Shown: positions 45,683-54,138, numbered from the stretch's first letter. The stretch: DNA of 64,000 nucleotides from Komarekiella delphini-convector SJRDD-AB1 (GCF_014831675.1 NZ_VJXY01000033.1:18695-82694); one strand, 5' to 3'. Program-made: numbers and translations. Notes: generated by a model not told the origin, from the sequence alone.

Positions 45683-46351
45683 ATGAGCATAACGTTTTAT
45701 TACGCCCCCATGTCCACATCAAGTATCACCGAAGCCGTTCTTGCAGAGCTTGGCACACCGTGTGAGCGTGTGAAGCTCGACATCAGCGCAGGTGACACTA
45801 GAAAGCCGGACTTCCTCAAGGTCAACCCGAACGGAAGGGTTCCCGCGATCGTGCATGAGGGGACGCCGATTTGGGAGTCATCCGCCATCACGATGTACCT
45901 CGGTGAGGTCTTCGGCGTGGAGTCCAAGCTTTACCCTGAGCCGGGGCCGAAGCGCGGCGAAGCGATGAAGTGGATCGCCTGGAGCAACGTCACGCTCGCC
46001 GAAGCAGCCGGACGATTGTCCGCGTCGCTGCCGACTAGCAGTGAAGGAGCAGTCCAGTCTAACTCGTTGGACTGGGTGTCCCCCGAACAGCGCAGCGCGA
46101 GCGCAGTGGAGAAGGCAAAGGCAGACCTTGCCGTCTGTCTCAGAATTCTCGACAGCGGACTAGAGGGGAAATCGTTCTTGCTCGGCGACTACAGTCTTGT
46201 GGACACGCATCTGCAAGGCTTCGTCGGCTGGATCGGGACGATGGAGGTCGATCTGACGCCGTTCCCCAACGTCACGGGATGGCTACAGCGCTGTAGCGAG
46301 CGTCCAGCGATCGCGAAGCTGATGGAGGCTGAAGTCGAGAACGAAACCTAG
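45683..46351 (+). CDS. Glutathione S-transferase, likely recently acquired
   Basis: 222 residues. N-terminal thioredoxin-like domain (FYYAPMSTSSITEAVLAELG, cis-Pro region NPNGRVPAIVHEG, glutathione-binding WESSAITMYLGEVFG) and a helical C-terminal domain (FLLGDYSLVDTHLQGFVGWI). AGGAGA before ATG. Conjugates glutathione to electrophiles; substrate unknown. Odd: codon use is strongly GC-rich (codons such as ctc, gcc, cgc dominate) and HIP1 octamers are absent, unlike every neighbour, pointing to recent transfer from a GC-rich bacterium. Confidence 0.9.
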   Translation: MSITFYYAPMSTSSITEAVLAELGTPCERVKLDISAGDTRKPDFLKVNPNGRVPAIVHEGTPIWESSAITMYLGEVFGVESKLYPEPGPKRGEAMKWIAWSNVTLAEAAGRLSASLPTSSEGAVQSNSLDWVSPEQRSASAVEKAKADLAVCLRILDSGLEGKSFLLGDYSLVDTHLQGFVGWIGTMEVDLTPFPNVTGWLQRCSERPAIAKLMEAEVENET

Positions 46352-46520
46352 AGCCGCCCAAACCTGACACTTGTCACTTTCTCTTCTAAACTTTGTGCAG
46401 CTTTGCCAGAAAGCTTTTCTAATAATCTCTGTGGTAGTCTTGCTCTTGCTTGGCAATAAGCACTTGTATCACTTGATGGAAGGGTCAAAGGTCAAAAGTC
46501 GAGAGTTATTTTCTTCTCCA

Positions 46521-47144
46521 TCATGATTCTGCCCACGCAGCTTGGAAAAAGTCGCGTTCGCAAAACATAGCATAGCGATAAGTTGAATAGACTAAAGCTT
46601 TGGCAGTAACGTAATTATCAACTAAACTTTCTAATTGTTGTGCTAGTGGCTGAAAATCTCCGCTGCTATAAGTACGAATCCAGTCATCATATTGATGATT
46701 GGGGATGCCACCATTAGCTAACTCTTCTCCCAAAAAGGCATAAAGACGCATACAGGGAGACATGGCCGCAGCAGTTAAACCCACATCTCCACTCCAAGCA
46801 GTGGCTAACAAAAAGTCAGTATAGCGACGGGTAGCGGTTCCAGGTTCAACAGAGTGCAAATTGACTCCCCACTGGGAAGCATAACTTTCATGTAGCCGCA
46901 GTTCTTCTAAGACTCCACCAGCTAGGTTATGAAAGGTGGTGAAACCTATCCAATCAGGTGCTTTAGCTGCGGCTATGCTGTAAGCGCGGGCAAAGGCTTC
47001 CAAAAAAAAAGCATCTTGTCCTACGTAGTAAGCAAACTTTGACTGTTCAAGAGTACCGTCGCCAATGCCTTGAACAAAAGGATGCTCTAGACAAGCTTTG
47101 GCTAAATCTTGATTTGCTGTCCACAATTCGCTGGATAAACTCAT
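46521..47144 (-). CDS. tenA: TenA-family thiaminase II
   Basis: 207 residues, the usual family length. TenA hydrolyses aminopyrimidine breakdown products of thiamine for salvage. Seen: CLEHPFVQGIGDGTLEQSKF, YYVGQDAFFLEAFARAYSIA, the catalytic Cys in AAMSPCMRLYAFLGEELANG, and YRYAMFCERDFFQAAW with the conserved Glu near the end. Cytosolic. No other thiamine gene is in the window. ATG 47144. Confidence 0.9.
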   Translation of the reverse strand: MSLSSELWTANQDLAKACLEHPFVQGIGDGTLEQSKFAYYVGQDAFFLEAFARAYSIAAAKAPDWIGFTTFHNLAGGVLEELRLHESYASQWGVNLHSVEPGTATRRYTDFLLATAWSGDVGLTAAAMSPCMRLYAFLGEELANGGIPNHQYDDWIRTYSSGDFQPLAQQLESLVDNYVTAKALVYSTYRYAMFCERDFFQAAWAES

Positions 47145-47182
47145 GAGTTAATAGTCAAGGGTCAAGAGTCATTGATCATTAA

Positions 47183-47276
47183 CAGGACTTACGCACAGGT
47201 AACGGAAAAACGAACCGCAGAGGGCACAGAGGACACGGAGAAATGAGAGTTTGAGAGGTTTTTTGCGTAAGTCCTA
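47183..47276. mobile_element. MITE family A, copy 3 (94 bp)
   Basis: Ends caggacttacgca and tgcgtaagtccta, with an ATTAA duplication at 47178-47182 and 47277-47281. Only the ends resemble copies 1 and 2; the middle (cgcagagggcacagaggaca) is different, so this is a separate member using the same transposase ends. Confidence 0.88.
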
Positions 47277-47310
47277 ATTAATTATTTTCTCCCCTACTTC
47301 CCCATCTTCA

Positions 47311-48081
47311 TTAAAAAGGTAAAAACTGGAGCAAGACTGAGCCAAGACTTCCCAAAAAGTCGAAAAAACTGGGTTTACCAGTACTTACTTTCTCTGTTGG
47401 GGGTGTTTGCAGTTCTTTCATAAAAGCTTGTGCTGTTTGCGTTCCAGGGTTGTTATTTTGGGTTGTAAACATTTTTTCAGCAATTTGAGCATCTTGAAAT
47501 GCACCTTGCCTGTCCAAAGCTTGGTAGCGGGCGACACCACGAGCTAGATAAGCACCTGCGTATTCAGGTTTAATGGCGATCGCTTGATTGAAATAACTAA
47601 TTGCTTGCTGTTGATTGCCTTTTTCTGCTTCTGCTACACCCCAAGCGTAGAATTCTTCTGGTGTGGCAATTTGTGATGGGATGCCAACTGCACCTTGGAA
47701 GTTAGCACCATTAAGATAAGCATCTTTCAATTCTGCATTCGTTAGATAGGTATTTCTCAAATCAGCACCCGCCAGATTTGCACCACCGAGTTGAGCCTCG
47801 CTTAGGTTAACACCAAATAAACCAGCACCGCTCAAGTTTGCACCCCTCAAATCAGCGCCGCTTAAGTTCGCACGGCTGAGGTTAGCACCTGTAAGATTAG
47901 CGCCGCTCAAATTGGCTCCAGATAATTCAGCCATTACTAAACCTGCACTAGTAAGGTCACAGTTTTGACATTGTTTGGTTGCTAATAACTGTCTAACATG
48001 CTCAGAATTTGCGGCTTGGACGGTTGTTGATAAGCTGATTGTGGCTACAAATGTGGCTGTGGCAAAAATGTGGTTCTTCAT
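47311..48081 (-). CDS. Secreted pentapeptide-repeat protein with TPR
   Basis: 256 residues from ATG 48081; a GTG at 48093 would add four. Signal peptide at 1-23 (IFATATFVATISLSTTVQA). A CxxC (TKQCQNCDL) opens the mature part, followed by a run of A(D/N)LxG pentapeptides (LSGANLSGANLTGANLSRAN and on) forming a right-handed beta-helix. A short TPR section follows (AISYFNQAIAIKPEYAGAYL). Ends FFDFLGSLGSVLLQFLPF. Likely periplasmic scaffold; function unknown. Confidence 0.87.
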   Translation of the reverse strand: MKNHIFATATFVATISLSTTVQAANSEHVRQLLATKQCQNCDLTSAGLVMAELSGANLSGANLTGANLSRANLSGADLRGANLSGAGLFGVNLSEAQLGGANLAGADLRNTYLTNAELKDAYLNGANFQGAVGIPSQIATPEEFYAWGVAEAEKGNQQQAISYFNQAIAIKPEYAGAYLARGVARYQALDRQGAFQDAQIAEKMFTTQNNNPGTQTAQAFMKELQTPPTEKVSTGKPSFFDFLGSLGSVLLQFLPF

Positions 48082-48249
48082 ATTCGGTATCACTATAATC
48101 TCTTAATATTCAACATTAGCTTAAACTAATTTATACCTCAATTTATGATATGAGCAATATGAACAGTTTGCCCTCTGTAGTTGGCTATATCAGTTCAAAT
48201 AGGACTGCGATAGTATCATTCACTCTCTGATGTGGGAATAATAACTTTG

Positions 48250-48255
48250 TATATT
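48250..48255 (+). promoter_or_regulatory. Possible -10 box of small RNA 1
   Basis: TATATT preceded by TTTG; no good -35. A start about 7 nt downstream (about 48262) would give a 44-nt RNA ending at the first terminator. Confidence 0.35.
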
Positions 48256-48261
48256 ACCGCT

Positions 48262-48306
48262 ATCTAAAGAAACCAGCCCTCGGTTGATCACTGAGGGCTT
48301 TTTTTG
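48262..48306 (+). ncRNA. Candidate small RNA 1
   Basis: Predicted unstructured 5' part (ctatctaaagaaacc) and terminator hairpin AGCCCTC, 11-nt loop, GAGGGCT, then seven T. No plus-strand ORF ends upstream, so the terminator needs another explanation than a protein gene. Not matched to any named family. Confidence 0.45.
48275..48306 (+). terminator. Rho-independent terminator
   Basis: 7-bp GC-rich stem (AGCCCTC/GAGGGCT) and a run of T. Confidence 0.8.
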
Positions 48307-48339
48307 CTTGGCAAAATGGCAGACCTCCAGATTAGAGGG

Positions 48340-48366
48340 TTGCTATGGTATTGAAGTGGATATATT
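48340..48366 (+). promoter_or_regulatory. Possible promoter of small RNA 2
   Basis: TTGCTA at 48340-48345 and TATATT at 48361-48366, 15 bp apart. Confidence 0.4.
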
Positions 48367-48372
48367 CCATGC

Positions 48373-48419
48373 GAAAAGTACTGACTTGCATTGCCCCTGG
48401 CTAGCTACCAGGGGTTTTT
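48373..48419 (+). ncRNA. Candidate small RNA 2
   Basis: About 47 nt: a short lead (aaaagtactgacttgcatt) and a terminator hairpin CCCCTGG, 7-nt loop, CCAGGGG, TTTTT. Same layout as candidate 1, 110 bp upstream, though the two do not share sequence. Confidence 0.45.
48394..48419 (+). terminator. Rho-independent terminator
   Basis: Perfect 7-bp GC stem CCCCTGG/CCAGGGG, loop ctagcta, then five T. Confidence 0.82.
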
Positions 48420-48656
48420 ATGAAAGTATTAGGCCGCACTGTTACAACCCCTTCAGGCGTTAATTTTCGTGTGCCTTACTGTTGTGCGATCGCCAAATCG
48501 GTCATACCAATTTAATTAATAATTGCAACAAATACCTTGATAGAGACGTTGCAATGCAACGTCTCTACTGTTGTAGACAAAAATAGTAAAGGAGCAGACA
48601 ATTCACAATTCAAAATTGTAAATTATCTGCTCCTAATCTCACTACTCAGCACTCAA

Positions 48657-49877
48657 CTAAGGAGCAAGGGCATTACCCCGAATTAGACTACCAATAGTTT
48701 TGGCAGTAATTTTCATTTGGGTGATGGGATTAGCTGGGACAACAGTCTTATATAGGTAACTATCAAATGTTAACCGCTGTACATCAAGATCACCGCACAT
48801 TTCGACAAACGCTTCGCGGGTGGCGTCGGAACGATAGAACACACTTTGCAGAATGTCCAACACTTTGTAAGTGAGTCCGTATTTTTTATCCCAACGCTTC
48901 AGATAAACTTTGAGATCTCCCTCAGTGGGAATACGGTTGCCACTGTTAGACGCTTCTACAATGACTTCAGCACACATCCGCCCAGACTTCGCGGCAAAAT
49001 AAATACCTTCACCAGAAGACTTGGTAACGTAGCCAGCAGCATCGCCTACCAAAGCTATGCGACCGACAACGCGACGGGGACGGGGATGTTCAGGAATGGG
49101 GTGCGCTTCTACTTTGATGATTTGGCCACCTGCTAGTTTCTCGGAAGCGCGGGCCCGGATACCGGCTTGCAACTGTTTGATGCTGGCTTTGTTAACGTGC
49201 ATTGTGCCAGTACCCACAGCTACGTGGTCATATTTGGGGAAAACCCAAGCGTAAAAGTCAGTAGAAACGTCATCACCGACATACATTTCGGCGAGGTCGT
49301 TATAGTACGCCATTTTGTCTTGGGGTAAGCGAATTCGCTCTTGGAAAGCGATCGCATAATTGTAATCCCCTGCATCCATTTCTTTGGCAATACGGGAATT
49401 TGCCCCATCTGCCCCAATAATTAAATCCACTTTCAGGGTTTTGGCAATGCCCTGTGCGCCACCTTCTGTGTGGTCAACGTAATGGATGGTATAGGGGTCA
49501 GTATTATTTGTGGGTATATCGAGTTTATGAACAGTGGCATTAATTAAATTTGCGCCTAGTTTTGCCGCGCGATTCCGCAAGAAGCCATCCAGCACCTCAC
49601 GGCGGCACATTCCTATATATTCATCTTCTTTTATCAGATTGATATCAACCTCGCGATTCGAGGGCGAAATCATCTTCATCTTTCGTACCCGACGGTCAAT
49701 AATCTCTGGTGGTAAGTCAAATTCACTCACCATACAGAGGGGAATTGCACCCCCACAAGGCTTAGCATTGTCTAGCTTCCGCTCAAACAGGTAGGTTTCG
49801 ATCCCTGATGCAGCCAGTGTTTCAGCGGCAGATGAACCAGCAGGGCCCGACCCAATAACAGCAACCCGTAGTGTCAA
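48657..49877 (-). CDS. chlP: Geranylgeranyl reductase
   Basis: 406 residues from TTG 49877, with GGGAGA upstream; this start gives TLRVAVIGSGPAGSSAAETL, as in other cyanobacterial ChlP. It reduces the geranylgeranyl chain to phytyl for chlorophyll and tocopherol, using NADPH and FAD. Seen: dinucleotide site GSGPAGSSAAETL, CGGAIPLCMVSEFDLPPEII, CRREVLDGFLRNRAA, second FAD motif RIALVGDAAGYVTKSSGEGI and C-terminal RSDATREAFVEMCGDLDVQR. Thylakoid-associated. Monocistronic. Confidence 0.95.
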   Translation of the reverse strand: MTLRVAVIGSGPAGSSAAETLAASGIETYLFERKLDNAKPCGGAIPLCMVSEFDLPPEIIDRRVRKMKMISPSNREVDINLIKEDEYIGMCRREVLDGFLRNRAAKLGANLINATVHKLDIPTNNTDPYTIHYVDHTEGGAQGIAKTLKVDLIIGADGANSRIAKEMDAGDYNYAIAFQERIRLPQDKMAYYNDLAEMYVGDDVSTDFYAWVFPKYDHVAVGTGTMHVNKASIKQLQAGIRARASEKLAGGQIIKVEAHPIPEHPRPRRVVGRIALVGDAAGYVTKSSGEGIYFAAKSGRMCAEVIVEASNSGNRIPTEGDLKVYLKRWDKKYGLTYKVLDILQSVFYRSDATREAFVEMCGDLDVQRLTFDSYLYKTVVPANPITQMKITAKTIGSLIRGNALAP

Positions 49878-50228
49878 AGGTCTTTCTCCCAATCTTCACA
49901 TTTACCGAAAGCATCGTATCACGGTCTTTTGACTGATTTTGCGCTCTACCTCCAGGTTTCGACTGAAATGCAATATTCCTTAATGTTTCGATACAAACAG
50001 TGCGATAACTTCTCTTCGAGACGCTGCGCGAACGTTAAGCTGCGCTAACGCACATTGGGAATTGTAAATTTATCCTCTTTATTGTTTTCATTGGGTCATT
50101 ATCAAGTATTCAAATTTCATTTTTCAATTCTGTAGTAATTGAAATCTTGTTAATCCAAATGCAATTGTCTATGGTATATGTAAGACACGGTAAACCCAGC
50201 AAAAAACCGTAGATTAGTTGCAGAGGTA
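49878..50228. other. Divergent intergenic region with left arm of the 47-bp inverted repeat
   Basis: 350 bp. Holds the inverted-repeat arm at 50002-50048 and the promoters of chlP and cysA. No gene. Confidence 0.5.
50002..50048. repeat. Left arm of a perfect 47-bp inverted repeat around cysA
   Basis: Begins gcgataacttctcttcgaga and ends gttaagctgcgctaa. Its exact reverse complement is at 51267-51313. The unit belongs to the Nostoc palindromic repeat family, but this pair is identical over the full 47 bp. Confidence 0.95.
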
Positions 50229-51251
50229 GTGGCAGTGGGCATAGTAGTTGAGAACGTATCCAAGCAATTCGGGAGTTTCAAAGCAGTTGATCAGGTCAGC
50301 TTAGAAATTAAGAGTGGTTCGCTGGTTGCCTTACTGGGGCCATCAGGTTCAGGTAAATCTACCCTGCTACGATTAATTGCGGGTTTAGAAATGCCAGATA
50401 GTGGCAAAATCTTGCTGACTGGTAAGGATGCTACTTATCAAAGTGTGCAAGAGCGGAATATTGGGTTTGTGTTTCAACACTATGCCCTATTTAAGCATCT
50501 GACTGTACGGCAAAATATTGCTTTTGGCTTAGAAATCCGCAAGGCCCCAACAAAAAAGATTAAAGGGCGAGTAGAACAATTGCTGGAATTGGTGCAGTTG
50601 AGTGGACTAGGCGATCGCTATCCATCACAACTTTCTGGTGGTCAAAGACAACGGGTAGCCCTAGCAAGATCACTAGCCGTAGAACCCGATGTGTTATTGC
50701 TAGATGAACCTTTTGGCGCACTCGATGCTAAAGTCCGTAAAGACTTGCGGGCATGGTTACGCCGCCTCCATGATGAAGTACATGTTACCACTGTTTTCGT
50801 CACCCACGACCAAGAAGAAGCAATGGAAGTCTCCGACGAAGTTGTGGTGATGAATCAAGGGCGTGTAGAACAGGTGGGGACGCCAGCAGAAATTTACGAT
50901 AATCCTGCCACAGCATTTGTGATGAGCTTCATTGGCCCGGTGAATGTATTACCCAGCACCTCAAGGATTTTCCAAAGCAGTGGTTTCGATTCGCCACATC
51001 CAGAAGTATTTTTGCGTCCGCAAGATGTGATTGTGGAAAATACTGCTAACGGCGCTACTACACCTGCGACAGTCAGCCGTTTGATACATTTGGGTTGGGA
51101 AATTCAAGTAGAATTAACATTAGATGATGGGCAAGTGGTGACGGCACATTTAACACGCGATCGCTTTAATCAATTGCAGTTAGAACCGCAACAGCGGGTG
51201 TATGTAAAGCCGAAGGATGCAAAATCATTTCCCCTGTATTATTCGATTTAA
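50229..51251 (+). CDS. cysA: Sulfate/thiosulfate ABC transporter ATPase CysA
   Basis: 340 residues (GTG 50229); GTG 50235 has better spacing from GAGG and may be the true start. Nucleotide-binding subunit: Walker [20 protein letters not shown] loop [20 protein letters not shown], signature [20 protein letters not shown], Walker [15 protein letters not shown], switch His in [15 protein letters not shown]. The C-terminal TOBE part ([32 protein letters not shown]) fits CysA of cyanobacteria. No CysT, CysW or binding protein is nearby, so it is separated from its permease. Flanked by a perfect inverted repeat. Confidence 0.9.
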   Translation: MAVGIVVENVSKQFGSFKAVDQVSLEIKSGSLVALLGPSGSGKSTLLRLIAGLEMPDSGKILLTGKDATYQSVQERNIGFVFQHYALFKHLTVRQNIAFGLEIRKAPTKKIKGRVEQLLELVQLSGLGDRYPSQLSGGQRQRVALARSLAVEPDVLLLDEPFGALDAKVRKDLRAWLRRLHDEVHVTTVFVTHDQEEAMEVSDEVVVMNQGRVEQVGTPAEIYDNPATAFVMSFIGPVNVLPSTSRIFQSSGFDSPHPEVFLRPQDVIVENTANGATTPATVSRLIHLGWEIQVELTLDDGQVVTAHLTRDRFNQLQLEPQQRVYVKPKDAKSFPLYYSI

Positions 51252-51266
51252 AATTCTTCAAGTGCA

Positions 51267-51313
51267 TTAGCGCAGCTTAACGTTCGCGCAGCGTCTCGAA
51301 GAGAAGTTATCGC
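51267..51313. repeat. Right arm of a perfect 47-bp inverted repeat around cysA
   Basis: Exact reverse complement of 50002-50048, starting 16 bp after the cysA stop codon. Confidence 0.95.
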
Positions 51314-51382
51314 GCTTTTAGTGCTTTCAAGAGATGCGATCGCAATTTCTCAAGCTGATTATTGTAATTAAAACACAGGTTA

Positions 51383-51634
51383 TCAACTTGGTATCTTTTC
51401 TAGTAAATTGTCGAAAGCGCTGTTGTTGATTAAGCCATTTTCTATCAGTATTCGGCGTACAGCTACCATATGTACAGTATCAACATAAGCTTTTTTGTCA
51501 TAGCCTGGTAAAATTACCAATACTCCAGATGATGGATACTGAAAAACATGATGAGAACCAGCTGTAGGCAAGGTAGTAAAACCTAGCTTTAACAGCAGTT
51601 GTTCTAACTCAGTAAACAAAATATTTCTAGACAT
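51383..51634 (-). CDS. HicA-like toxin (type II toxin-antitoxin)
   Basis: 83 residues. LEQLLLKLGFTTLPTAGSHH and VFQYPSSGVLVILPGYDKKA, then HMVAVRRILIENGLI match the HicA double-stranded-RNA-binding-like fold, with the catalytic His region GSHHVFQYP. HicA cleaves mRNA when free. The usual partner HicB is absent; instead the gene overlaps by 8 bp a DUF4365 gene upstream. The DUF4365 protein may be the antitoxin or a co-effector. Could also be a HicA-fold protein without toxin activity. Confidence 0.75.
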   Translation of the reverse strand: MSRNILFTELEQLLLKLGFTTLPTAGSHHVFQYPSSGVLVILPGYDKKAYVDTVHMVAVRRILIENGLINNSAFDNLLEKIPS

Positions 51635-52136
51635 TATGGCGAATAACTCCCTGTAACTGTCTCAGAACATCATCTCTGTATCTTGCAAGTTTTTTAATCG
51701 CCTCTTCATTTACTATATTCTTTTTAGAGAGGTGAACGGTAACAGTTTCACCAACTTTGGATAAGTTAAACTTTTCCAATTTCTCAAAGTATGCTTGCAA
51801 GTATAACCAATAAGCTATATCCAATTGAGCGTCGTACACAATCAGGATACATGGCATAGGCTCAAAGAGCCACAGTTCCAAGTCAGTGCGTGTTACGGTA
51901 AAGGCAATAGTTTCTTGATTTTCAAGCACTTTCAAGGAATTTCTAGCCTTCAGCTGTATATAAATCTGACCATTTTCGATTTCACCATTTGTATCATAAG
52001 TAAATATTACCAAGTCAAAACCATAATCAAACTCAATTCGTTCTACTGAATAACCGCATAGAAATACATATCTTTCAACATGATTAACACTGAGATCTGC
52101 AATGATATGTTCTCTAGGTCGCTTCTTTTTGGGCAT
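51627..52136 (-). CDS. DUF4365 domain protein (possible nuclease fold), partner of the HicA-like gene
   Basis: 169 residues. RIEFDYGFDLVIFTYDTNGE followed by GQIYIQLKARNSLKVLENQE resembles the core of PD-(D/E)XK enzymes, as in DUF4365 (Asp in DYGFD, then QLK). TVTRTDLELWLFEPMPCILI and YDAQLDIAYWLYLQAYFEKL fit the same family. It is transcribed first and overlaps the HicA-like gene by 8 bp, so translation is coupled. The pairing suggests a toxin-antitoxin or defence unit, which is inference. Confidence 0.75.
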   Translation of the reverse strand: MPKKKRPREHIIADLSVNHVERYVFLCGYSVERIEFDYGFDLVIFTYDTNGEIENGQIYIQLKARNSLKVLENQETIAFTVTRTDLELWLFEPMPCILIVYDAQLDIAYWLYLQAYFEKLEKFNLSKVGETVTVHLSKKNIVNEEAIKKLARYRDDVLRQLQGVIRHNV

Positions 52137-52220
52137 TCACTGGATTTTACATAACTCGTGTAAATCATACTAAAAAAGTAATTTTTATGCGATCGCCCTT
52201 TTACTGCTTTCGAGACGTCC

Positions 52221-52847
52221 TCAACTCAAAGTTACCATCGGTAACATCTCCAATACTGCAATCTGCAAATCAGGAAACTCTAACGGTGAAATAGTCCCAT
52301 CTTCACTCAAAATTAATTTACTTTGATAGCCCTCTTGAGTTGGTTGCCGAAATACATATAATTGACGACTTACCACATCTAGCACCCAATAATCCTTAAT
52401 TCCCGCCTTTGAATAGGCTTTGGCTTTGGTTTCACAGTCCAATTTCAGGCTACTATCTGCTACCTCAATAATCAGATAAACTTCCGGCGGGGTGGGATGG
52501 TGGTCTGCATAGTCCAGCGGATCTACTTTAACCACAGCAATATCCGGTTCTGGCTCAGATCGTTCATTTAACTTAACTGGGTCTTGAATAGATACCCAAG
52601 CCCGATTTTCTAAACGGTTTTGTAGTAACTTATTTGTTCTTCCCACTGCTGACCCGTGAGCCGTCCCTTTCGCACTCATCCAGATTATGTTCCCTTCTAG
52701 GAGTTCCACCCGTTCATCTGCACCAAAAATCCCAGCCTCAGCCATCCGGTGATATTCCTCAACTGTCCACAGGCGAAGTTTTAATGTCGTGTCTGTGTTT
52801 TGCATGGCTTGTTTAGCAATAGTGAGAAGCGATTGATATCCTAGCAT
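52221..52847 (-). CDS. Uma2-family (DUF820) putative endonuclease
   Basis: 208 residues from ATG 52847; ATG 52805 (MQNTDTTLKLRLWTVEEYHR) is an alternative start. PD-(D/E)XK fold: VELLEGNIIWMSAKGTAHGS, EPEPDIAVVKVDPLDYADHH, PPEVYLIIEVADSSLKLDCE, TKAKAYSKAGIKDYWVLDV. Active-site residues are Glu in VELLEG, Asp in PEPDIAVV, Glu and Lys in IIEVADSSLKLD. Present in dozens of copies in Nostocales, role unknown. Confidence 0.88.
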   Translation of the reverse strand: MLGYQSLLTIAKQAMQNTDTTLKLRLWTVEEYHRMAEAGIFGADERVELLEGNIIWMSAKGTAHGSAVGRTNKLLQNRLENRAWVSIQDPVKLNERSEPEPDIAVVKVDPLDYADHHPTPPEVYLIIEVADSSLKLDCETKAKAYSKAGIKDYWVLDVVSRQLYVFRQPTQEGYQSKLILSEDGTISPLEFPDLQIAVLEMLPMVTLS

Positions 52848-52914
52848 CTTTAACTTGACACATCAAGGATAGTATGATAGGCGAACAAAACAAATAAAAA
52901 CCATTTAAAAAAAA

Positions 52915-54138
52915 ATGACTCAAGTTGTGATTGTTGGGGCTGGGCCCACTGGTGCAACACTGGCGCTGCTGCTTGTAAAACGGGGTATTGCAGTCAAACT
53001 GATTGAAGCATCTCGTAACTTCCGCCGAGTTTTTCGCGGTGAGGGGCTAATGCCTAGCGGACTCGATGCCCTGGAGCAGATGGGATTGTTGCCTGTTTTA
53101 GAACAGGTTCCTCATCGCTCTCTGGATGCCTGGGAGTTCTTGATCAATAAGCGATCGCTATTTCGAGTTGAGGAACCGATGGAACCCAATGGTAAGCCGG
53201 TTATGCTCGTTTCACAGCCACCCCTTTTAGAAGCGCTGATTGAAGAAGCCAGCACCTATGCAAATTTTGAGTTAGTGCAGAGTGAACCTGTACAAGATTT
53301 GCTGTGGAGCGATTCGTCTTCGACTCCATCGGGTAAACGTCGGGTTTCTGGCGTCAAGCTAGGGAACAATAGTACTATTTCTGCGGATTTAGTTATTGGG
53401 GCGGATGGACGTAATTCCATTGTTCGCCAGCGAGCAAACTTAACCCTGGAGCAGCAATCTCAAAGTTTTAACATTCTTTGGTTCAAATTGGCAGATAGTC
53501 CGCGTTTTAAGTCGGAAAACGTCTTTTACTCAGTTGTGAGCGGTCATCACGCCTTTGGATTATTTCACAGTTCAGAGGGCAATCTCCAAGTAGGCTGGTC
53601 ACTCTATGAGGATTTCCCGATGGACTGGAAGCAAGTTGATTGGGCTGAAATGTTGGCATCTGCATCACCTCCTTGGTTAGCTGAGCATTTCCGACAGAAT
53701 GCAGAAACTATTGAGCGCCCTGTATTGCTATCCGTTGTAGTCGGTCGTTGTCCGCGTTGGTCTGTGCCAGGGTTACTACTTTTGGGCGATGCGGCTCATC
53801 CAATGTCACCTATCCGCGCTCAGGGGATTAATATGGCATTGCGGGACGTAATTGTCGCAGCCAACCATCTAGTTCCTCTGTTGCGTGAGGGAGCAGAACA
53901 CGCAGATATTGATGCAACATTGCCACTGATTCAAGCTGAACGAGAACCAGAAATTGTGCGATCGCAACAACTTCAAAGTGAAGAAGCAGCTCAAGGTGAA
54001 CTACTGACCAAAAGCGCACCGATACAATGGCTAGTAAGCAAGCTTGCTCCCCTCCTGCGTCAGCCCGTCCGCCAATCTTGGCTTAATCGACAGCGCCAGT
54101 TACGCCAAGGAGTATCGCAGATTAAGTTAACTGTTTAA
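52915..54138 (+). CDS. FAD-dependent aromatic-type monooxygenase (PHBH/UbiH fold)
   Basis: 407 residues. FAD site VVIVGAGPTGATLALLLVKR, then IGADGRNSIVRQRANLTLEQ (DG motif) and LLLLGDAAHPMSPIRAQGIN (GD motif). RVFRGEGLMPSGLDALEQMG marks the group A flavoprotein hydroxylases. It uses NAD(P)H and O2 to hydroxylate an unknown substrate. Its end overlaps by 17 bp the convergent methyltransferase gene, so the two transcripts are partly antisense. Confidence 0.88.
   Translation: MTQVVIVGAGPTGATLALLLVKRGIAVKLIEASRNFRRVFRGEGLMPSGLDALEQMGLLPVLEQVPHRSLDAWEFLINKRSLFRVEEPMEPNGKPVMLVSQPPLLEALIEEASTYANFELVQSEPVQDLLWSDSSSTPSGKRRVSGVKLGNNSTISADLVIGADGRNSIVRQRANLTLEQQSQSFNILWFKLADSPRFKSENVFYSVVSGHHAFGLFHSSEGNLQVGWSLYEDFPMDWKQVDWAEMLASASPPWLAEHFRQNAETIERPVLLSVVVGRCPRWSVPGLLLLGDAAHPMSPIRAQGINMALRDVIVAANHLVPLLREGAEHADIDATLPLIQAEREPEIVRSQQLQSEEAAQGELLTKSAPIQWLVSKLAPLLRQPVRQSWLNRQRQLRQGVSQIKLTV

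Larger units (their letters stand above)
48082..48656. other. Intergenic region with two candidate small RNAs
   Basis: 575 bp. No ORF of note. Two plus-strand hairpin terminators (48275, 48394), each preceded by a TATATT box, and a GAGACGTTGC palindrome at about 48502-48575 with the same attgcaacaaat lead-in as the unit at 39530. Confidence 0.6.

Noticed and set aside
48184-48420. tRNA gene
   Set aside because: No T-loop consensus or cloverleaf; only simple terminator hairpins.
50002-51313. Composite transposon carrying cysA
   Set aside because: No transposase and no flanking target duplication seen; the arms belong to a common palindromic repeat family. Kept only as an inverted-repeat finding.
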